The notes: generated by a model from the sequence alone, not told the origin. A DNA stretch of 64,000 nt from Tragulus kanchil (GCA_022376925.1 JAIOJX010000002.1:42307501-42371500); one strand, 5' to 3'. Shown: positions 35,351 to 48,392, counted from the first letter of the stretch. Program-made: numbers and translations.

Positions 35351-37500
35351 CTATCCTTAAATTGTATATGCCTACATGTAGACTTTTTTTCCTCCTGCTC
35401 AGTACTCAGTAAATCTTAAATAGTTGCAGATTCATGTCTCCCTTTAGTTTTGAATATTATTCTTATAAGTTTCATCCAATCATTTTTTCTGTTTTTTTCT
35501 CCCCTAGAACTTCTATTTTTATGTTTTAAACCTCAATTAATTCTATATGAATTATCTTTTGTGAAATATTTGTCTCTGACTACTGTTCAGTAAGTACTGT
35601 TGGATAAGCCTTTAACTAAGTGGAAGGAGGGCTTCCCAGGTGGCACAATGTAAAGAATCAGCTTGCCCATGCAGATTTGATCCTTGGGTAATGAAGATCC
35701 TCTGGGAAGGAAATGGCAACCCAATCCAGTATTTTTGCCTGGGAAATCCCATGGACAGAGAAGCCTGGTGGGCTACAGCCCATGGGGTCACAAAAAAGGT
35801 CAGACACAATTGAGCAACTAAAACACAAGCATGCAAGATGGGTAGAGGAAAGAAATCCTGCCTCCTGAACAGTGAACTGCTCTTGCAATGTGACTTTTCT
35901 TGTAATTCTACGTATGCATCTTTCGCTCTCCTGTGATTCTGCAATATCCTGTAAAAATTCTTTTTATTCTTAAGGGAGATTCTTAAGAGCTAGAGTGAAT
36001 TTTTTGAGTTCTATGCTCTGTAACTGAATCTTACTACAATAGTTATAAAAATGAATTGTATTTTTAGTAAGCGGCCTTTTTGGTATAGATTTTTCTAATA
36101 CCCTGAGTTCAAACTGCAGGAACAAACTTCATTTTAAGTTCTCAGCATCAGTAAGTCCCCAGTTTTCTCTGTAGTCAGGGAAGCAATTTTTTTTTTTTTC
36201 CTAATTTGCCATCTAGATAGAGAATGGAGCTGATAAGAATTCCAAATTGACATCTAAGCAGTACTAAAAAGTATCAGTGGACTTGAGGATTAAGAAATCT
36301 GAAAGGTATGTGAACTTCCCAGAGTTTCAGTAAAGGAGGAACTACTTTTCTACAATGTTTTCTAGATTCCTCTAAATCTGAGTGTAACTACACTTTTTGG
36401 TTCACTGATACCATTCCTGGGCTTTATTGCCTCTGGATCCTTTAAGGATCTTCTCTTTATTCCTGCTATCCTTAAATTGTATATGCCTACATGTAGACTT
36501 TTTTTCCTCCTGCTCAGTACTCAGTAAATCTTAAATAGTTGCAGATTCATGTCTCCCTTTAGTTTTGAATATTATTCTTATAAGTTTCATCCAATCATTT
36601 TTTCTGTTTTTTTCTCCCCTAGAACTTCTATTTTTATGTTTTAAACCTCAATTAATTCTATATGAATTATCTTTTGTGAAATATTTGTCTCTGACTACTG
36701 TTCAGTAAGTACTGTTGGATAAGCCTTTAACTAAGTGGAAGGAGGGCTTCCCAGGTGGCACAATGTAAAGAATCAGCTTGCCCATGCAGATTTGATCCTT
36801 GGGTAATGAAGATCCTCTGGGAAGGAAATGGCAACCCAATCCAGTATTTTTGCCTGGGAAATCCCATGGACAGAGAAGCCTGGTGGGCTACAGCCCATGG
36901 GGTCACAAAAAAGGTCAGACACAATTGAGCAACTAAAACACAAGCATGCAAGATGGGTAGAGGAAAGAAATCCTGCCTCCTGAACAGTGAACTGCTCTTG
37001 CAATGTGACTTTTCTTGTAATTCTACGTATGCATCTTTCGCTCTCCTGTGATTCTGCAATATCCTGTAAAAATTCTTTTTATTCTTAAGGGAGATTCTTA
37101 AGAGCTAGAGTGAATTTTTTGAGTTCTATGCTCTGTAACTGAATCTTACTACAATAGTTATAAAAATGAATTGTATTTTTAGTAAGCGGCCTTTTTGGTA
37201 TAGATTTTTCTAATACCCTGAGTTCAAACTGCAGGAACAAACTTCATTTTAAGTTCTCAGCATCAGTAAGTCCCCAGTTTTCTCTGTAGTCAGGGAAGCA
37301 ATTTTTTTTTTTTTCCTAATTTGCCATCTAGATAGAGAATGGAGCTGATAAGAATTCCAAATTGACATCTAAGCAGTACTAAAAAGTATCAGTGGACTTG
37401 AGGATTAAGAAATCTGAAAGGTATGTGAACTTCCCAGAGTTTCAGTAAAGGAGGAACTACTTTTCTACAATGTTTTCTAGATTCCTCTAAATCTGAGTGT
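35316..37500 (+). repeat. tandem 1.12-kb duplication no. 9
   Basis: 35316-36385 is repeated at 36431-37500 (offset 1115). The unit contains a Bov-tA SINE. The end of copy one (gtgtaactacactttttggttcactgata) looks like a collapsed version of 37498-37535. Confidence 0.95.
35629..35823 (+). mobile_element. Bov-tA-type SINE
   Basis: Sense copy from gggcttcccaggtggcacaa to gacacaattgagcaactaaa, with short internal deletions. Repeated at 36744-36938 by duplication 9. Confidence 0.85.
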
Positions 37501-37535
37501 TACACTACCAAGCTTTGGATATGGTTCACTGATAG

Positions 37536-38055
37536 GAAAGCTATGACAAGCCTACACGGTGTATTAAAAAAGTGGGAGACATTACTTTGCCAACAAAGGA
37601 CTTTATAGTCAAAGCTATAATTTTTCTAGTAGTTATGTACAGATGTGAGAATTGAACCATAAAGAAGGCTGAGTGCTGAAAAATTGATGCTTTTGAACTA
37701 TGGTGCTTGGGGAAGCCTCTTGTGAGTTCCATGGACTGAAGAGAGAGCAAACCAGTCAATTCTAAAGGAAATCAACCCTGAATATTCATTGGAAGGACTG
37801 ATGCTGAAGCTGAAGCTCCAATACTTTGCCACCTGATGCAACAAGCTAACTAACTGGAAAAGACTTTGATGCTCAGAAATGTTGAGGTCAGGAGGAGAAG
37901 AAGGCGACAGGATGAGATGGTTGGGTGGCATTACTGACTCAGTGGACGTGAGTCTGAGTGACCTCTGAGAGTGTGAAGGACACAGAAACCTGACGGGCTG
38001 CAGCCTATGAGGCTGCGAAAGAGTCAGACATGACTCAACACCACGCCAACTGACA
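37536..38055 (+). mobile_element. BovB LINE 3' end
   Basis: 5'-truncated BovB: aagctatgacaagcctacac, 'gacattactttgccaacaaagg', 'ggaaatcaaccctgaatattcattggaaggactgatgctgaag' and the 3' terminus gagtcagacatgactcaaca. Several frameshifts. Confidence 0.88.
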
Positions 38056-38109
38056 GGTTTACCTAATATATGAAATGTAACCGTTTATTTTGAATAATTT
38101 CTATTAAAC

Positions 38110-38480
38110 TTTTGCTTCTAGAAAATGCAAAAACAGACTATCTTTGTCAGCTCAACTCCATAACAAAACGCCATACTGTGGGTGGCTTAAACAACAGACA
38201 TTTATTTTCTTATAGTTCTGGAGGCTGAATGGTCTGAGATCAAGAAGCCTACTGATTGGGTTCCCGCTGAGAGCTCTCTTCATGGCTTGCCATGCTCTTC
38301 AGCATCCTCACCTGACAGAACCAGAGTTCCTCTTTTAAGGTACAAACCCACCCGGATTAGAATTCCACATCCACAACCTCATTTAACCTCAATTACCTCT
38401 TTAGAGATCCTATCTTCAGATTTAGTCACATTAGGGCATATACTTCCTAGAATTTGGAGTTTAGAAAATCTGAAAATATT
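38110..38480 (+). repeat. old interspersed mammalian repeat
   Basis: 'ggtggcttaaacaacagacatttattttcttatagttctggaggct' is a familiar mammalian interspersed repeat segment. I cannot assign the family securely. Confidence 0.5.
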
Positions 38481-38504
38481 TTTGATAATATTGGAAAATA
38501 ACAT

Positions 38505-38690
38505 TTGCTCAGTGATTTATACGAGCTAGGCCCTGTGGTAAGTACTTTGTATCTGTGAATTTAATTCTCACAACCAATGAACTAATTATTGTCTCATTTT
38601 ACAGATGAAGAACCAAAGCCCAGAGATGTTAAATGTGTCCAAGACCACACTGCTAGCACAGTGAAGATTTCAATACAGACAGTCCTTTTA
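38505..38690 (+). mobile_element. MIR SINE
   Basis: Shows the MIR core in order: 'taggccctgtggtaagtactttg', 'attttacagatgaagaaccaaagcccagagatg', 'aagaccacactgctagcaca'. Ancient tRNA-derived SINE found across mammals. Confidence 0.8.
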
Positions 38691-38730
38691 ACTATTATAC
38701 TATATTTTAATGTATGTTGCTGTTTACAGG

Positions 38731-38903
38731 CTAAATATCCAACTTTTTGCAACCCCATGGACTATAGGCTGCCAGGCTCCGCTGTCCACGCAAGAATACT
38801 AATTCTCCAGGCAAGAATGCTGGAGTGAGTTGCCGTTTCCTTCTCCAGGGAATCTTCTGAACCCAGGGATCAGACATGCATTTCCTGTTTGGCAGACAGA
38901 TTT
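38731..38903 (-). mobile_element. Bov-tA-type SINE, partial
   Basis: Antisense copy: aaccccatggactataggct, 'ttctccaggcaagaatgctggagtgagttgcc', acccagggatcagacatgca. The head is missing. Confidence 0.75.
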
Positions 38904-39547
38904 CATAATTTAATGTATAAAATACTGGTATATTATATACCAGTAAGGAGGGTTTTGCAAGCCCAGAGGGTACCACTGACTGGAATGGATGCCAGTTTGA
39001 GACAAGCTCCAACCTAACTGTGCTACTACACCTGCTAAAGAAGGATGAGGGACTATTACACAGATCGGGGAGTTTTGTATTACATACTAATTTATACTCT
39101 TCACCGACAGTATCTGAGTTTGTTGCCCCACAGCCTCATCAAGCCAGAATTTTATATTTAAACAGTACCTCACCTACAATTTCAAAAAACAAAAACTGTG
39201 ATGTGTCCATTCACTATAAGAAAAATCCTCTATGTAATTATTGTGACCTTGTTTAATCACAAGCCCTTATCAAGTATAAACCATGATAGCAAGGTTCAAA
39301 TACAAACCTAAGGCTAAAATTTGATATGCCCAGTTAATTACTTCATCTGAAAATACCGCAAGAAAACTCAAAGTGAAAAAACCATAAAGAAAAGAAAAAA
39401 ATTATACAAAGCACTCATAAACCTTCATATTTCAATTCTCTGGATTGGCACAGCTTTTCACAAATTTAGTCCTTGAAGAGTGACTATCAACAAGAAAGTG
39501 GTGCTTCATTTTCTTAAAAAATGAATTAAAAGTAAACCGAGTAAAAT

Positions 39548-39550
39548 GTG

Positions 39551-39591
<41 letters not shown>

Positions 39592-39594
39592 CTT
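39548..39594. repeat. (TA)n microsatellite
   Basis: About 47 bp of alternating TA broken by one or two GT steps. Expected to vary in length between individuals. Confidence 0.95.
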
Positions 39595-40079
39595 AATATT
39601 ATACAATTCTATAAGGAGGTTGAATCCTAAAATTTCCTTTAAAGTGCCATAGATTCTAAAATACCTGCTAAATCCAGGTTTGTTCAATGACTACATTCAG
39701 CAAAAAGTGAGAACTTAAAAAATTATTTTAAAACAGAAACTTATATGTATCCCAGATTTTAACTGCAAAAATAATTAGACTTTTTGGAAGGAGAGATAGA
39801 AAGCCATCACTGTATAACGGTATATGCAAATCAAGCACTTTCCCCAGGTTCCCTCCCCTCTTCAGTCTTTAAAATACCGGTAGGGAAACTCATTACTCAC
39901 TGTTCCTCTAACATTTCTTGCATAATAATCCCTTGGAGGGACTGAAACAAACAAACAAACAACTGCACGTTCCTGACCTTATCCCCTTCATGAAAGAGAC
40001 TCGGTGAACCTGGGAGCAGGGATGACCACCTGGAATTTTAACCAGCAATGCCACTTACTTAAGGAGGGGGGAACCTTGG

Positions 40080-41330
40080 TGAGGAAGCCAGACTTCCTCC
40101 ATGCGAACTCCTGGGGTGAGGCCCGGGCACCCGTGGTTTGGTGAGGTCGCTCAAGCGATTGTGATGCCGGGTCAAGAGCGAAAAGCGCGAGGAAGCTCCG
40201 AGTGTCTGCGCCCAGGCCAGCACCAGGAAAGGCGCTAAAGCGGTTTTCGTGGAGCGGGAATCTCGGTCTTCCCGGGCGTCCTCCGCGAGAGGCCCGCGCG
40301 GACGGACTGGAGACACAGGGGTGCTCGGTTGGCAGAGGCCGTGCACCACGCAGTGATCTCCCCCTAACCGTCCAGCTACCGAGGTTAGCAGCTTTTCCTT
40401 TTCTCCTTGGAATCCCCCCCGCCCCGGACCAAGCGCATCCTCCCAAGCCGCAGGTCCAGTGCCCCAAGAGAGGGCTAGGGGGAGCGATCTGCCGCGGTCC
40501 GGTGGGCAGGCAGACCTTAGCCCCGGTCCTGGGCCCCCTCCCTAGCAGCCAACACGTCTTCAGGCCCGGCCCCGAGCCGCACTCGGCTCCACCAATCCCG
40601 GGCTTCGCCCGCCGCCGCCGCCTCCGCACCTGCGAGGAGGGGCGCGCCGGCCTCCGCCGCAGCCTTCGCAGCGTCCCCGCCCCGTTCCGCCCCCATAGCG
40701 ACGCCCAGAGACCAGCCGCCGCAAGTGTCTGGCTGCCCGCAGGCAAGGAGCGGAAGCTGCTTTCCCGAAGCAGGCTTGGGCGCTGCGGAGCCCTGCCGCT
40801 GCTGCACCGAAGCTTCCGGCAGCCGCGGCAACGGCGAGGCGCGGGGTGCGGGCGCCCCGGAGACCCCGCGACGCAGCGGGCGCCCGGACCAGGCGGGCCG
40901 CCCCGCCGAGGGAGGCGGTCGTGGCCGTGGCGGTCGCTCTCGGGCGCCCAGTGCGCCGCGATCCATGCCCGTGTGGTGCTGCCGCTGCTCCCTGGCTGGT
41001 CATTTCAGGTGACTTCTCCTCCGGGAAAGGAAGGGGAGCAGGCGAAGGGTGGGGTGCGGGCTGAGCCCCGCAGCAGGGCCGGGGCCGAAATGGGCAGAGG
41101 CCTCGGGGGTTAGGGAGTCGGGGTCGTGGTGGAGGTGGAAGGCGAGTGCCTGAACTGCGGAGGCCTCCCAACCCGGCAGCTGCTTCCTCCTGGTTTCCGT
41201 CTAGTCCAGATTGCCTGCCTCGGCTCTTCGGGCTCCTCCGTTGTCCCATTTTCCTCTCCTTGGGCCAGGCTGGTCACGGGACTGTGGGGCCGGCTAGGCC
41301 CGGAACGAGTCGGTTACTGCGAACTGAGAC
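40080..41330 (+). promoter_or_regulatory. OSGIN2: CpG island, OSGIN2 promoter and 5' UTR
   Basis: A sharp change from AT-rich flanks to GC-rich, CpG-dense sequence surrounds OSGIN2 coding exon 1. A GC-box cluster (tccccgccccgttccgcccc) lies at 40674-40694 and a CCAAT box at 40592-40596, about 270-370 bases upstream of the ATG, with no obvious TATA box. This is the usual form of a broadly expressed TATA-less promoter. The transcription start cannot be fixed from sequence. Long open frames on both strands here reflect GC-rich composition. Confidence 0.85.
40965..41008 (+). CDS. OSGIN2: OSGIN2 coding exon 1
   Basis: Encodes the N-terminus MPVWCCRCSLAGHF plus two bases (AG) of an Arg codon, and is followed directly by a splice donor (CAG|gtgact). 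I recognise the peptide as the start of oxidative stress-induced growth inhibitor family member 2, a predicted FAD-dependent oxidoreductase-like protein of about 500 residues in human. Support comes from the exact phase match: AG joined to the first base of the exon at 55177 gives AGA and the continuous reading HFR-NYSDTETEGEIF. The start is chosen because no in-frame upstream ATG is seen in the open stretch back to 40725. Its Kozak context is weak (T at -3). A longer isoform from another first exon is possible. The exon sits inside the CpG island. Confidence 0.93.
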
Positions 41331-41878
41331 TGAACTGAGTAGTGCAAAGTTTTAGTGAAGGGTTGTGAGGTCCCCCCAGCCCACCCACGCATCTGAAACA
41401 TGTTGGTTTTGATTAAAAAAAACAATTCTGATAGCCTAAATTGCTGGGTTGAAGGGAGGCAGGGAATTAGGTTTAAAATGTGATGTTCTAGCTACAAATA
41501 GGTTTCTGACTTTGATTGCAAGTAACATAGATTGTAAAAATGTGGCGATTCAAGACCTATATTATGGGGAACGTTTTTAAGGTTTATACGGATAATACGT
41601 TTTAAAATAAAATAAAATAAAAGTGAATGTACTAGATCTGGCACAGTTGGCCAACATTTCATTCTGAGGTTATGAAAGACCAAAACCAGGTTGAAACTAG
41701 TTTTAACCTTATAGTGAAGAAAAGTTAAAGTGCACGAAGACTATATATTATATACGAATGTGCTAGAATAATGATATGCAAGACCTCTTGCAAAATATGA
41801 AATTCTGATCAAGAGTTCTTAAATTAGGGTGCATATATAAGACTTTGGGTGGGTCATGAACTTTGATGAAAGAATACC

Positions 41879-44152
41879 AGGAATTTTCACTCAGCTTTAA
41901 CCAAAATCTGTTTTCTTTAATTGTGAACATAAGCAGTAAATCACAGTATTATTTGTGACTTTGTCATCAATAGAAACCACAGATGTTTTCATACCACATT
42001 AGTTGTTGCAGGTACCTAGGAATACTGTTTATTTCTTCAAAATTACAGTAGTTGTTTTGCATCACTATACTCGTTATTTAATACAGTAGAGTACATAAAA
42101 ACATATTCTAAGTTTACTTTTTAGTTCCTTGTAAATTCTATATGTGTTTAATAATAACATTCAAAGAAGAGGTCCAGAGACTTCATCAAATTGCAAAAGT
42201 TGGATGTATGGCACAGAGAAGACTTAGAATTCCTCTTGTAATAGAGCAGCAATCCAGGCTTGCCCACCTTCTTAGTGATTTTTACTATCTAAATTCTGGA
42301 TATTAAAAATTATTTTATGTAATAAACTGCTGGATTTTATTTATTTATTTATTTTACTTTCAACTTTTACAGAGTTTTGTTGTTTACAGATGTGTATGTT
42401 CCCAGATTAGTCATATGTCTATCCCCCCCCCCATCCAACTGCTGGATTTTAAATGTTAGGCAGATGTCTTACCTGACAGTGATTTGAGAGTACCAGATCC
42501 CTTTGGAGAACTTTGGAAAACAAGTTCCCCTAGTGAAAACTTGTTAGACTGAAGCCCCTGAGAAAAGAATATGCCTTTTAGAAAGTACTGTCCAATAGGA
42601 AGGCATCTTAAATTTCAGGTAGTCTTCTAACTTGATCCCTAACAATAGGGTAACTATTTTTGCATGTAGATAAAGTGCTGTTCTTTACTATTTCCTAAAA
42701 TTAAATTAAATTTCTAGTTTATTGCCCCAAATAAAGACAAAGTAGGTTTTTTTATTATTCAGATATTTGTTTTAAATAGAGCATTAAACAAATTGAGTAT
42801 CTAAAGTAAAAATTTTGACTGTTCATAGACCTGTGATGTAGTACACAAATGCATAAAATATGTTCAGAAATACTAAATTTATAATTTAGCCTCAAATTTT
42901 TTTACAAAGATACTTACTAATAGGCCTTCGTTGCATCACTGCTTTATGTAAATTCAGTGAACCTTATTTTCATTTCATCTCTTGATTTAGTTTTTCATGC
43001 ATTGTTTTGTTGGTTTTTTGTTATCTAATCAGGAATTTTCACTCAGCTTTAACCAAAATCTGTTTTCTTTAATTGTGAACATAAGCAGTAAATCACAGTA
43101 TTATTTGTGACTTTGTCATCAATAGAAACCACAGATGTTTTCATACCACATTAGTTGTTGCAGGTACCTAGGAATACTGTTTATTTCTTCAAAATTACAG
43201 TAGTTGTTTTGCATCACTATACTCGTTATTTAATACAGTAGAGTACATAAAAACATATTCTAAGTTTACTTTTTAGTTCCTTGTAAATTCTATATGTGTT
43301 TAATAATAACATTCAAAGAAGAGGTCCAGAGACTTCATCAAATTGCAAAAGTTGGATGTATGGCACAGAGAAGACTTAGAATTCCTCTTGTAATAGAGCA
43401 GCAATCCAGGCTTGCCCACCTTCTTAGTGATTTTTACTATCTAAATTCTGGATATTAAAAATTATTTTATGTAATAAACTGCTGGATTTTATTTATTTAT
43501 TTATTTTACTTTCAACTTTTACAGAGTTTTGTTGTTTACAGATGTGTATGTTCCCAGATTAGTCATATGTCTATCCCCCCCCCCATCCAACTGCTGGATT
43601 TTAAATGTTAGGCAGATGTCTTACCTGACAGTGATTTGAGAGTACCAGATCCCTTTGGAGAACTTTGGAAAACAAGTTCCCCTAGTGAAAACTTGTTAGA
43701 CTGAAGCCCCTGAGAAAAGAATATGCCTTTTAGAAAGTACTGTCCAATAGGAAGGCATCTTAAATTTCAGGTAGTCTTCTAACTTGATCCCTAACAATAG
43801 GGTAACTATTTTTGCATGTAGATAAAGTGCTGTTCTTTACTATTTCCTAAAATTAAATTAAATTTCTAGTTTATTGCCCCAAATAAAGACAAAGTAGGTT
43901 TTTTTATTATTCAGATATTTGTTTTAAATAGAGCATTAAACAAATTGAGTATCTAAAGTAAAAATTTTGACTGTTCATAGACCTGTGATGTAGTACACAA
44001 ATGCATAAAATATGTTCAGAAATACTAAATTTATAATTTAGCCTCAAATTTTTTTACAAAGATACTTACTAATAGGCCTTCGTTGCATCACTGCTTTATG
44101 TAAATTCAGTGAACCTTATTTTCATTTCATCTCTTGATTTAGTTTTTCATGC
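41879..44152 (+). repeat. tandem 1.15-kb duplication no. 10
   Basis: 41879-43000 is repeated at 43031-44152 (offset 1152). The stretch between copies (43001-43030, tgcattgttttgttggtttt...) reads like a corrupted form of 44150-44170 (catgcatgtgttggttattt). Confidence 0.95.
42340..42436 (-). mobile_element. L1 3'-tail insertion (97 bp) with TSD
   Basis: Antisense L1 terminal sequence (acagagttttgttgtttaca, gtatgttcccagattagtca) ending in a run of C. The 15-bp duplication aactgctggatttta lies at 42325-42339 and 42437-42451. Repeated at 43492-43588 by duplication 10. Confidence 0.88.
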
Positions 44153-44399
44153 ATGTGTTGGTTATTTATCAAATAACGTGATCGTTTATTACAAATAGTT
44201 TATACCAATATTATGGATTATGTACACAAAGATTAAACCTATTACCAGTTAGTAGAATATCAAAACAAATTACCTACTCAGTGGAGAATTAAGATAGTTA
44301 AAATTTTGGCTTTACATACTCTGCTTGAGTCTTGAGAGAAATTAGTGCCAAATTCCTTGAGGCCCCCTGCACCGCCACACAAAATACCTACTAGAAAAA

Positions 44400-44990
44400 A
44401 AAAAAACCCTAATAAGTATATACAGCAATATTACAGAATACAAGATCAACATACAAAATCAGTTATATTTTTGTGCACTGTGAACAATCTGACAATGAAA
44501 TTAACAATTCAGTTTATACTGGCATCAAAGAGAAGTACCAAAACATCCTACAACATGTGTGAACCTTGAAAACATGCTAAGTGGAAAAAGCCAGATACAA
44601 AAGGCCATGTAATGTATAAAGGGTTCCGTTTATTTCAGATTTCCAGTGTAGTAAAACAGTAGATTAGAGTGGCTTCCAGTACCTGGGGGGAGGAAAAATT
44701 GAGGAATGAGTGCTAATGCGTGCACTCATTGGGGTGATAAAATTTTTCTGGAATTACTGGCAGTGATCGCAAAACATTGCAGCTATACTTAGAACCTTGA
44801 ATTGTACATTTGAAAGTAGTTAACTTTGGACTTTCCTGGTGGTCCAGTGGTTAATTGTGCTTTTCCTTCAGAGGGTACAAGTTCGATCCCTGTTCAAGAA
44901 CTAAGATCCCACATGCTGCATGGCATGGCAAAAAAATAAATAAATGGGTGAATTTTGTGATATCTGAATTATGTCTCATTAAAGGTCTTT
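44400..44990 (+). mobile_element. L1 fragments: ORF2 piece and 3' UTR, split by a SINE
   Basis: 'tatacagcaatattacagaatacaagatcaac' is L1 ORF2-like. 'catgctaagtggaaaaagccagatacaaaaggcc' to 'ccttgaattgtacatttgaaagtagtt' is L1 3' UTR, which continues after the SINE as 'gggtgaattttgtgatatctgaattatgtctc'. Confidence 0.75.
44826..44946 (+). mobile_element. short CHR-type SINE
   Basis: Sense copy: ggactttcctggtggtccag, box B (gttcgatccctg), 'actaagatcccacatgctgcatggcatggc' and an A-rich tail. Inserted in an L1 3' UTR. Confidence 0.85.
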
Positions 44991-45233
44991 TCTTCCTTTT
45001 TTTAAAGAGAAAGTATTTCCAAGTTCCCTCTATTTAGATTGTCCAAGGCCTAATCACACAACCTGTTTTTCTGATGTTTTGAGCTCTCGAAAACTGTCTT
45101 CCTTGATTAATAGAAGCCTAACAGAGGAGGCATTTTAAACACTTCTAGCCATGATTTGTTCTTTCTTAAGGAATTTAAATATTATATATGTCACAGCATT
45201 TACTTGTAGATGTAAACTGGCCAAGGCATTTTA

Positions 45234-45621
45234 TTATTTATTTATTTATTTTTTATTCTTTTTTTTTTTTAAATGGATCAGCCTCTCTTTCTTTTTTTTT
45301 TTTCTTTTTGGGCGGGGCGGGGGAGGGTGGTCGGTGGCTGGGTTGGGGAGGGAGGGGGCGGACGGGCCGCTTCTATTGGTCTTTCATTTGTCTATTTTCA
45401 TCCATCTTTGTTCTTTGTTCCGTGTGGGCCTCCCATCGCGGTGGCCTCTGTTGTCGCAGAGCGCCGGCTCTGGACGCACGCGCTCCAGAGCGCCAACTCA
45501 GTAATTGGACACATCGGTCCAGCCGCTCCGCGGCACGTGGGATCCTCCCAGGCCAGGGATCGAACTGGCACCATTTGCACTGCAAGGCGGTGTCCTTACC
45601 CACTGGACCACCAGGGAAGCC
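45234..45621 (-). mobile_element. CHR-related SINE, full length with TSD
   Basis: Antisense copy with (TTTA)n and T-rich left end, GC-rich ggggcggacgggccgcttct, body, and gggaagccc head. The 13-bp duplication ccaaggcatttta lies at 45221-45233 and 45622-45634. The tail contains an extra 'aaatggatcagcctctctttc' between two T-rich runs, perhaps a second insertion or tail heterogeneity. Confidence 0.9.
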
Positions 45622-46150
45622 CCAAGGCATTTTAGATTGTTGAGTTTTGCTTATGAAATCAAATGTAGTAGTAACTGATAAAATACCTTCAGTTATTGAG
45701 AGGATTATTGGTTTGCTATTGGAGTGCACAGGATATCAAGGATCAGGTTTAATATTTATATAACCTCAAGTTGATTCTGATCCCTACCATATTCCCCCTT
45801 TTATTGATATGAAACTTTTGTTAAGTTTTGAAGAAAATGACATCTTTTTAATTACCAGAACTAAGAATGATGATCATTTATATTAATTAAATCCCAGGTT
45901 ATATATATGGAAGCAGCAGTGTTTGAAATAGGGATGTCAGATGACTGACTATGAGGTCGTCATCTCTTGAAAAAGAACTATGCACAGCCTTGAAAACCAC
46001 AACAGTATTAATGAGGCTTGGATACAGAAAAGGGCTAATCAGAATCATCCAGGAGAGCAGTTCAAGATGGTGGAGTAGGACATGCACTCATCTCCTGAGA
46101 AAGCACCAAAATTGCAACTAGCTGTCAAACAACCTCCAACAGGAGAATGC

Positions 46151-48392
46151 TGAAACTGACCAAAAAAAGAAACCCCATATCCAAAGGAGAACATGTAGCA
46201 AGATGATAGGAGGGTTGCAGTCACGATAAAATCAAATCCTGCACTCACTGGGTGGGTGACCCACAAGCTGGAGAACAGTAATACCAAGGAAGTTCTCCCA
46301 CTGCTGTGAAGGTTCTGAGCCTCAGATAAGGTTCCCAGCCTAGGGATCTGACAAAGGGACTGAAAATGCCCAGGGAATCTGACTTTGGAGGCCAGTGGGA
46401 TTTGATTATTGGACTTCCTTAGGCCTAGGAGAAATAGAAGCTCTAGTCTTGGAGGGTACAGAGAAAATCTTGCATGCACCAAGACTCAGAGGAAAGGAGC
46501 AGTGATCCCACGGGAGACCGAACCAAAACTACTTGCTAGTAGTGTCAGAGGGTCATCTGTGGAGGTTTGGGTCAGCAGGGACTCACCACAGGGATGGGGG
46601 CACTGGCAGCAGAAATCTTGGAAAGTCCCCTTTGGTGTAGCCCACTTGGAGGTTGCCATTAACAACCTCAGATATGTGAATGATGCCACTCTACTAGCAC
46701 AAAGTGAAGAGGAACTAAACAGCTTCTTGATGAGGGTGAAAGAGGAGCGCAAAAGAGCTGACTTAAAATTAAATATTAAAAAAGCTAAAGACCATGGATG
46801 GCATCCAGCCCCATTACTTCACAGCAAACAGAAGAGGAAAAGGTGGAAGTAGTAACCGATTTCCTCTTCTTGGACTCCCAAAATCACTGCAGATGGTGAC
46901 TACAGCTGTGAAATCAGAAGACAACTGCTTCTTGGCAGGAAAGCTACGACAAACCTAGACAGTGTGTTGAAAAGCAGAGACATTACTCTGCCGACAAAGG
47001 TCTTCCAGCGCTCACGTATGTTTGTGAGAGCTTGACTGTGTTAGAGGCAGAATGCGGAAGAATTGCTGCCTTCAAACTGTGGTGCTGGAGAAGACTCCTG
47101 AGAGTCCCTTGGACAACAAGGAGATCAAACCAGTCAATCCTAAAGGGAATATTCATGGAAGGACTGATGCTGAAGCTGAAACTCCAATACTTTGGTCATC
47201 TGATACCAAAAAGTAAACTCTCTGATCCTGAGAAAAGATTGAGAGCGAGGAGAAGGGGGATAACAGGGCTGAAACTGACCAAAAAGAAACCCCATATCCA
47301 AAGGAGAACATGTAGCAAGATGATAGGAGGGTTGCAGTCACGATAAAATCAAATCCTGCACTCACTGGGTGGGTGACCCACAAGCTGGAGAACAGTAATA
47401 CCAAGGAAGTTCTCCCACTGCTGTGAAGGTTCTGAGCCTCAGATAAGGTTCCCAGCCTAGGGATCTGACAAAGGGACTGAAAATGCCCAGGGAATCTGAC
47501 TTTGGAGGCCAGTGGGATTTGATTATTGGACTTCCTTAGGCCTAGGAGAAATAGAAGCTCTAGTCTTGGAGGGTACAGAGAAAATCTTGCATGCACCAAG
47601 ACTCAGAGGAAAGGAGCAGTGATCCCACGGGAGACCGAACCAAAACTACTTGCTAGTAGTGTCAGAGGGTCATCTGTGGAGGTTTGGGTCAGCAGGGACT
47701 CACCACAGGGATGGGGGCACTGGCAGCAGAAATCTTGGAAAGTCCCCTTTGGTGTAGCCCACTTGGAGGTTGCCATTAACAACCTCAGATATGTGAATGA
47801 TGCCACTCTACTAGCACAAAGTGAAGAGGAACTAAACAGCTTCTTGATGAGGGTGAAAGAGGAGCGCAAAAGAGCTGACTTAAAATTAAATATTAAAAAA
47901 GCTAAAGACCATGGATGGCATCCAGCCCCATTACTTCACAGCAAACAGAAGAGGAAAAGGTGGAAGTAGTAACCGATTTCCTCTTCTTGGACTCCAAGAT
48001 CACTGCAGATGGTGACTACAGCTGTGAAATCAGAAGACAACTGCTTCTTGGCAGGAAAGCTACGACAAACCTAGACAGTGTGTTGAAAAGCAGAGACATT
48101 ACTCTGCCGACAAAGGTCTTCCAGCGCTCACGTATGTTTGTGAGAGCTTGACTGTGTTAGAGGCAGAATGCGGAAGAATTGCTGCCTTCAAACTGTGGTG
48201 CTGGAGAAGACTCCTGAGAGTCCCTTGGACAACAAGGAGATCAAACCAGTCAATCTTAAGGGAAATCAACCCTGAATATTCATGGGAAGGACTGATGCTG
48301 AAGCTGAAGCTCCAATACTTTGGTCATCTGATACCAAAAAAGTAAACTCTCTGATCCTGAGAAAAGATTGAGAGCGAAGGAGAAGAGGATAT
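46151..48392 (+). repeat. tandem 1.12-kb duplication no. 11
   Basis: 46151-47268 is repeated at 47270-48392 (offset 1117-1119). It spans L1 5' UTR plus BovB. Copy one lacks about 16 bp (aaatcaaccctgaat-type sequence at 47145) and has degraded text before the junction (gaggagaagggggataacag against gaaggagaagaggatatcag). Confidence 0.95.

Noticed and set aside
39988..40746. 252-codon open frame on the - strand
   Set aside because: Same compositional cause. No family resemblance, and it runs from AT-rich flank into the island without splice or promoter logic.
40202..41113. 303-codon open frame on the + strand in the CpG island
   Set aside because: Low-complexity Arg/Gly/Pro/Ala composition, a different frame from the OSGIN2 ATG, equally long frames on the opposite strand. 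Typical of stop depletion in GC-rich DNA.
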